DNA from: Eucalyptus grandis
Taxonomy: Eukaryota; Streptophyta; Magnoliopsida; Myrtales; Myrtaceae
Assembly: GCF_016545825.1 (NCBI RefSeq)
Contig: NC_052621.1
Coordinates: 17,472,910-17,536,909, forward strand
DNA: 64,000 nt
Direction of reading: 5' to 3'
Positions 57,766-64,000 of this stretch are shown here, one piece after another. How positions within the stretch are numbered: the first letter of the stretch is position 1; the number at the start of each line of letters is the position of its first letter. Under the pieces are notes generated by a model. It made no database searches. It saw only the letters and a list, made by a program, of their open reading frames with translations, and was not told where the DNA came from. The position numbers were made by a program, and so were the translations under genes.

Positions 57766-59090
57766 TACTTATAAACATTCCTCATTTTCACTTATTTGAG
57801 AGGAAAGGAATTGGAAGTCCCTATCCCTGTAGTCTTCTTTAGAAATACTCTCAATTTAGTCACAATTCTAATGCTAGAGATTCTCGATTTAGTCCTCTCT
57901 AGAGATTCTCGAGCTTTCGAGATAAATACCAACACCCTTTATTTCAATTTCCAATAGATATGCATGCTAGGTTATTGTAATGCTCGTTTAGAATTTAAAA
58001 AATGTCACTATGCCACCTATTTAAATAGTCATAAACTGCAATTTCTTAGGTCATTATAATGTCGAAATGAAATCTCCGGTATCAAGATACATCATTATGT
58101 TGCCGAATTATCTTTAGAAATTATGCATGTATCAACGCCGTGGTAATTATTGTTTTCTTATATCTTATATCTGAATTAGATTGTTGGGATGCTTGCCTGT
58201 GCTAAAATTGCATTAAAAGCATCATTCAAAATATTATTTCAAAACGCAACATACAGATTCAAAAATTGCATTCACAAATTCGATTTCAATTGTTAAGTCA
58301 TTCAATCATGTCTCACTCAATGTTTCTTTCCATGTCAACAATCATGCATAGCATATTTTCAAAATACACATTCACACACAATGGGTTCAATCAATATGCA
58401 AAATGACACAAAATTTTCGGATGGGCTTTTTATATCATACGGTACATGGGAAAGTTGGTTTTTTTTTTTTCTCGCAGGTGCTAGTTGGGAATTTCTTGCT
58501 TCAAGTAACATCCATTTTGTACTTTGAATTATGCAACCGCCACTAGCAGTACTAGCCAAACCAACCATCACAAGCATTTACCTTTAATTGCCTAATGACT
58601 TACCTAACTTGATATTCATAAAGCAAGGAATGAATCTAGGAATTCACAATTTCTCACGTACCCCGTTAAAAGTTGGATTTCACCGGGAAACTCGTCTCAT
58701 CCAACGTGAGACTAGGTTTATTTAATATTCTTCCCTCATCCCGAGTCTAAAACTCTATCTATAGTTGCCACAACCAAATTAGAGTCATTCATTAGCGATG
58801 TCACAACTAGTCTCCGTGCTAGAGTGGCACCACCAACGTCGCTCATCTCTGCTCGACCCTATTCTTAGGCTCCCTCCCTCCCTCTCTCGCGCTCCGCGTG
58901 TGAGCGAGCGCTCGTCATTGCCAAGTTCGAACAACCTTGAAAGAGGGGATTGTTAGAAAGAAAGAAAAATGATAATTGAGGGAGAAGGATGGAGATGACA
59001 ATGGAAGTAAGTCGTGGCGATAGTGTGCAAAACTCTAAGGTGGAACATTTGGTGGATGCAAACAACACTAAATGTTATGACAAGAGACGT
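57766..59090. other. Intergenic, no gene (copy B of 18005-19327)
   Basis: Same content as copy A; no supported gene. Confidence 0.6.
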
Positions 59091-59949
59091 GAAAATTACC
59101 AAAAAAGTCATAAACCTATTATAATTTTGCTAATTCAGTTATAAATTTTTCACATTTATGCCAATACAGTCCACTCGGCTAAATTTAGTCGGCCAGCACT
59201 AACATGGATGGTGGACAATGCTGACCATTCAGCAAATGTTAACGTAGTAAATTTTTAATAATATTTCATTTTTTCAAAAAAATATAAAATTTTTATTTCT
59301 TTTCTTTTCTTTTCTCTTTTTCTTCTTCCTACTATTCCTCTTCCCTCACCCCACCCCACCCCACCCCACGAGCACCCCCACAATGGCCAGTGAGGCTTAA
59401 TCGGGCTCAAGACTATTAGAGAAGGGGGTGAAGAGGACCATGAGGCACCTTGTGAAGACCTAGGGGTCGCAACTCGCAAAGGCCTCGCTAACCATGAGCA
59501 GAGGCGGCCATGGCTTCCCCACCGCAAGCGAGACTGCCTTTGCCACAACCGATGAGGCTTGGCAAGGTTGCCCTCACCTAGATTTAGGCGAGGCTGCCTC
59601 ACTTACAACCCCCCAAGCCTCGCCTAGATCTCGACATGGCCGAGTAAGGGCCTACAACCCTTACCAGAGCCTTGCCGCCCATTGTAGGGGGCAAGGGGAA
59701 GAAGAAGAACAATAGGAAGAAAAGAAAAGGAAAATAAAGGAAAATCAAATAAAATATGATTTAAAAATTTTCATGTCACCACTGACCGAATAGTGAATGC
59801 CGGCTAGCGTCCACATCAATGTCAGCTGTCCTAATTTAGCCGGATTGACTAATTGACACAAGTACAAAGGATTTATGATTGAATTGATAAAAAAAAAAAT
59901 CGAATCGATACAATTGTAATAACTTTAGGATTTTTTTAATATTTTTTTC
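59091..59949. mobile_element. Fold-back/MITE-like element, copy B2
   Basis: Counterpart of 19328-20167. The C-rich run is one CCCCA unit longer and an extra short segment is present near 59470-59520. Confidence 0.65.
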
Positions 59950-60121
59950 CAAAAGAGACAACAATACTTATTAGAGAATAATTTTTATCTTAGAGCCGCC
60001 TCTCTCTATCATTATATTGTTTTTATGTTCACCTCGGGCTATCCGCATGAATAATAGATCAAACTTCATCAGGTGGAACTAAAGCTGTTGTTACTCAATT
60101 AAAAGCTTTCCAAAATCTAAA

Positions 60122-60430
60122 TTATTTGCCATTAGGTGCACAATACATTACCCTAACCTCTTCTTTTGTAGTTGCTGACACATAGATTTGACTGTGCTGT
60201 GACCCGGTCTTCCTCGCATAAATCCAAGGCCCAAATAATGCCAAACCGGTGTGGAAGAGCAATCTCCGAAGCAAACCCGCCATTCCAACTCTGGAGCTCC
60301 TGGTATCTTTGCTTCCCATCCTCAACTCCTACCGTAATCCTTTGATGATGGATCCGTTTGTCACTATTGTCATATAGACGGAAAAAGAAAATTGATCGGA
60401 TACCGAATTTACGTGATTCAGATCACGATG
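60122..60430 (-). pseudogene. Unclassified coding-like remnant, copy B
   Basis: Counterpart of 20337-20640. The open frame is shortened relative to A by indels around 60420. Confidence 0.25.
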
Positions 60431-60617
60431 ACTTATGTTCACAGCAAGAGTAGTAAAGAATTCCACTATAGATTAACGATATAATGGATAATATAGCCAC
60501 ACTCGAGTCATTCAAACACTCTCGGTGTTTTCAACTACCAATTACACATAATAACTCGCACGATATTTAGTCCCACAATTCCTCACAAGAGACAAAGAAA
60601 TCATACACAAATTCTTA

Positions 60618-61342
60618 GGGAAAGTTGTCCTAAAAGTCATAAACCTATTGTAAGGCGGCTAATTTGGTCTAAATATTTAATCATAAACCTTTCAACAATT
60701 TGTCAAATTTAATCATAAATCTTTTAACGAATTGCCAATATAATTCTTCCAACAAGGCGTGGCCAATGCTACCAAGAACTATTTTTAATTTTTTAGAAAT
60801 TTTCAATTTTTTTATTAATTTTTTTTTTTTTTCTTTTTTCTTTTCTTTTTATTTTTTTTCTTTTTTAACTAGCTAAGGGGTAGCAACCCCTACCAACCCC
60901 TAGTCAAAAGCATCACCTAAGCCCCTTGCAAGCCACAACAAAGGCAACCCTCGCCTTGCTAGATCCCACAAGGGCCGCAACCTTCACCCACAGTCGGTAA
61001 GGGCTTCGCAGCAGCAAGGGCCAATGGCCCCACCTACGCATTGAAAGATAAATAAAAATAAATATAAAAAATCAATAAATAATTGATAAAAAAATTCAAA
61101 AAAATTAAAATTAAAAATTATCCACATCAACATCCGTTATGCCATGTAAGATGATTGGTGCTAATGGAATCACTGTATCAATAATTTTCGATCAAAATTA
61201 ATTGAAACAACTATTAACAATTCATTAAAATGTTTAAGACTAATTTCGTATAAACCCAAGAGGTTTATAATTAAATTGGCACAATTGAAAGTTTGGGATT
61301 AAATTGATCATTTTACAATTCATTTAGGACTTTTTGGATAGT
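60618..61342. mobile_element. Fold-back/MITE-like element, copy B3
   Basis: Counterpart of 20833-21552 with longer poly-T tracts around 60820-60860. Confidence 0.65.
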
Positions 61343-63514
61343 ATTCTTACTAAAAGAATTTCTCAGTTAGAACATAAACGTTGTGAAATCAATTGTCTTT
61401 CACCAAGTTGATCTCTCAACAAGAGAATTCTTCCCATTGGGTGCAACGTCTAGAACTCGCGAGAAGAGAGTGACAAAACGGCGTTTCAAGAAAAACAACC
61501 CAAATTTCGGGGGAAAAAAACAATCCAAATTGCAGGAAGCAACTAAAGTAAATGCAAATTTGACCGAATGATGCTCCATGTTGGACTCTCCAATCTTTGT
61601 GGCCAAAGACTCCTAAAAGTTTATCTCCCAAACTTCATTCTCTAAAACTTATTTCCAGATTCCTTTTTTATTTTACTTTCACTTGACCGGTTATTTTTTA
61701 ACCACTTCAAATGTCGGACGGGTTTTTCTCAACAAGTTTAAACTCAAGACATATTTTAATAGTCACAGATACGCTCGAGAAGATTACTTGATACCATATA
61801 TTATATAGGAACATTTTGGGCAACCATGCGAATCAATGTGGCCTGTCCCCCGCGTGATAGCAGGTTCCTTTTCCGCATCACTAAGATAATTAAGGCCATC
61901 ACTTCCTCTGTCAGAGTCGAGGAGGGGCTGCAAATGCTTCATGTGCGTAATATCTTTGCATTATTACTTAGAAGATCACCGATGTGATATGTCTAGATTA
62001 ACTTACCTACTATGGCCCGTTCATTGAGCTTCACAATTTTATCCTTTCGCACACTTTCTCGAAAAGGTATCTATCATGATAATGTTCCAATCTGAATACG
62101 CTTAACTTTGAATTGCCAAGACAAAGCTTACATTACATCAAAAGATATCTTCGTGAGTTAATTTTAGTTTTTACAAATATATCTCAAGCACCGTCTTCCC
62201 CTATCTAGTGTGCAATTCAATTCATTTCTACTCTCTTCACCATTCTTGAAGCTTGCCAAGAGTCGTTTCTCATCTGAGTCCTTCAGCCCTTGGCGACCAT
62301 TTCCCACCGTCATCTGACCAGATTGTTACAACCCATCACCTTGAGAAATTAATGGATTGACCCACACAATATACAACGATATGTTTTAAGGAACCTGATC
62401 TTGTTGATCGTAGCCCATGACAAAACCAACATGTTGTCGGCAAATTACAGGTAATTGAGGGGTTCAAGAGATCAGGCACTCCGAGCAGACGACGGATATG
62501 TGGGGAAGGTGGGTCATCTTGTCCGATCCCGCGCGAATGGCTTGAAGCTTCCCATGAAGGAGTATAGCAGACAAGGGAAATGCATTGCTATAAATGCAGA
62601 ACCCTCTCTAGAAGGAGATTTCATTCAACACGCTCGTAAGCTTTCAATATACGAATTTTGCTTACAACCCGTGCAATGATTGAGTTCTCGTGAATGATTC
62701 GGCCTGATCACAAAGCCCGATTGGTGGGTAGACACCATTTTTGTTCAGACACAATATTCTCCTTTGCATTGGTTATTGGAACTTGGAAGAGAAGGAAAGG
62801 AGAAACACGAAATAATCATATCTCAACCAAAAGAACCGAGAGGCAAAAACATAATAATAAAACACCAAATAAGATCAAGTAAGTTCATTTTTCGGCATTT
62901 CGATTAAATAGTTTCATCATTATCAAGTTTATGTAATGTTTGCAATTTAATTTCTTTATGTATAAGAGAACGACTTGAAACTAACCGTTAGACCTACCAG
63001 CAACTTCGTAGTTTTGCTTTCAAGTTGAAAGCATTTCCAAACTCTTCCTGATAATTTGGCTTAAGAATCTTCCAAAATAAAGAAGAGTAGAAGTTGCATC
63101 ACTTAATTTCAAATACTTCTGGTCTATTTATAATACACAAAGAAATGAATAAGCATGAAATTGCCTCTTCAAAAGCTATGTTATTCTCGCTTAGGGCTTT
63201 ACAAAACGAAAAAACTCTCTGCCGACTATATCTGTTGCGCTTTTCTTTGGTAAGGTTTCGTTTATATAAGTTATTTCTTCTTTGGAACACTCATCTGATC
63301 ATCTACGGACGCAACGTCGGCATTAAGTTCGGCAATGATGATTACCCCATGAGTAATAATTGTTTTAGATATAAATTTTAAGAATGGCTTGTATAATCAA
63401 AACGTTGCAGTACGTAAAAATCCACATATCAATCTCAAACATTGCATCGCCCAAGAGATAACAACATTTTGAACTGAATAATTGATGAAAAATCGATGTA
63501 TATATATATATATG

Positions 63515-63516
<2 letters not shown>
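61343..63516. other. Intergenic (copy B of 21553-23729)
   Basis: No supported gene. Contains the module shared with 39235-39715. Confidence 0.5.

Positions 63517-63547
<31 letters not shown>
63517..63547 (+). repeat. (GA)n microsatellite, copy B
   Basis: Shorter than its partner at 23730-23763; the preceding TA run is slightly longer. Confidence 0.95.
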
Positions 63548-63550
<3 letters not shown>

Positions 63551-63809
63551 AAAATCAGAATAGCATTATGAGAGAGAACATAACATTCTCGAAAGGCAAC
63601 TACATACTGAGACCTTATGAAGCGAGATGAGTACTCTCAAACACAGAGAGTTGCTCTCTTCATGGAACAACCAAGAAACAAAAAGAACTAAGGAAAGAGC
63701 AAAAGGACCCTCATAATAAGCTCTTGACAAGGAAAAACAGGACAACAAACGACCAGAAAAGCAAATGATAACCAGAGCTTAATTATTTATTCATTCATGT
63801 CTGAGCTCC

Positions 63810-64000
63810 TCATTTGTTCATCCCGGTGGCATTCTTCACTGCATCAGCAGCACCCTGGGCTTTGGCCTTCATCTGCTGACCAGTCTGCATAGAGACACAG
63901 CAAAAGATCAAGACCCCCGAGATCACTAAGATTACACGGCACTCGATTTCTTGAATCGTCGAACGACGAATTGTCGAATGCAATCCAATCAGCCATAAGA
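63810..64000 (-). CDS. KIN2/COR-like stress protein, copy B, 3' part only
   Basis: The last exon (63884-63810) encodes TGQQMKAKAQGAADAVKNAT and the final residues GMNK, identical to copy A. The intron follows to the window edge with the same GT-AG acceptor context. Exons 1 and 2 and the promoter lie beyond 64000, so whether this copy is intact cannot be judged. Confidence 0.88.
   Translation of the reverse strand, partial: LWLIGLHSTIRRSTIQEIECRVILVISGVLIFCCVSMQTGQQMKAKAQGAADAVKNATGMNK

Larger units (their letters stand above)
40201..64000 (+). repeat. Direct duplication, copy B (continues beyond the window)
   Basis: Collinear with 2494-24216. It carries two hAT insertions not in A (47903-48921, 51978-52951) and a 151-bp deletion relative to A in the MULE. 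Homology is still unbroken at the last base. Confidence 0.95.

Noticed and set aside
1..64000. tRNA, rRNA, CRISPR or bacterial-type operon features
   Set aside because: None found. Pol III-like boxes at 2878-3060 do not form a tRNA cloverleaf, and gene structure is clearly that of a plant nucleus.

Overview
This is plant nuclear DNA, almost certainly from a eudicot and plausibly a woody, highly heterozygous species; the family cannot be fixed from sequence alone. The evidence is GT-AG introns, an A+T-rich intergenic background, a P-class PPR gene, a plant-type S-adenosylmethionine decarboxylase, a KIN/COR-like small LEA gene, and a dense nest of plant transposons (Sirevirus-type Ty1/copia, Ty3/gypsy, LINE, Mutator/MULE, hAT and long-TIR fold-back elements). 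Host genes occupy only a few kilobases.

The dominant feature is a large direct duplication. Copy A (2494-24216) recurs as copy B (40201-64000, still homologous where the window ends) with only a few differences per 100 bases by eye. Each copy contains, in order: a fold-back element; a TG...CA element with a 5-bp CATTT target duplication, carrying an unrecognised acidic ORF; inside that, an 8.9-kb Mutator-like element with ~1.7-kb TIRs, a MURA-type transposase and captured exons of a host CBM48 (starch/glycogen-binding) gene; then two more fold-back elements; then a KIN2-like stress gene on the minus strand. Copy B has since received two non-autonomous hAT elements (8-bp target duplications, empty sites visible in A). 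Copy A homology starts exactly at the end of a Sirevirus-type LTR (1563-2493).

Between the copies lie 24217-40200: the KIN2-like promoter with a TATA box and ABRE motifs, a twice-frameshifted SAM decarboxylase ending beside a 100-N assembly gap (27236-27335), an A+T-rich stretch, two fold-back elements (one with a nested hAT relative), a decayed LINE, the one intact large host gene (a 659-codon mitochondrial-type PPR protein, 34687-36666), a gypsy gag remnant, and an older diverged third copy (38980-39720) of part of the duplicated unit.

Two readings of the duplication must be kept apart: a real segmental/tandem duplication, or two haplotypes of one locus left side by side by the assembly. 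The 100-N gap, the frameshifts beside it and the haplotype-like TE polymorphism make the second serious. The biologically most interesting object is the MULE: it looks like a former autonomous Mutator element that also carries host exons, with one exon built into both TIRs. It has decayed independently in both copies.
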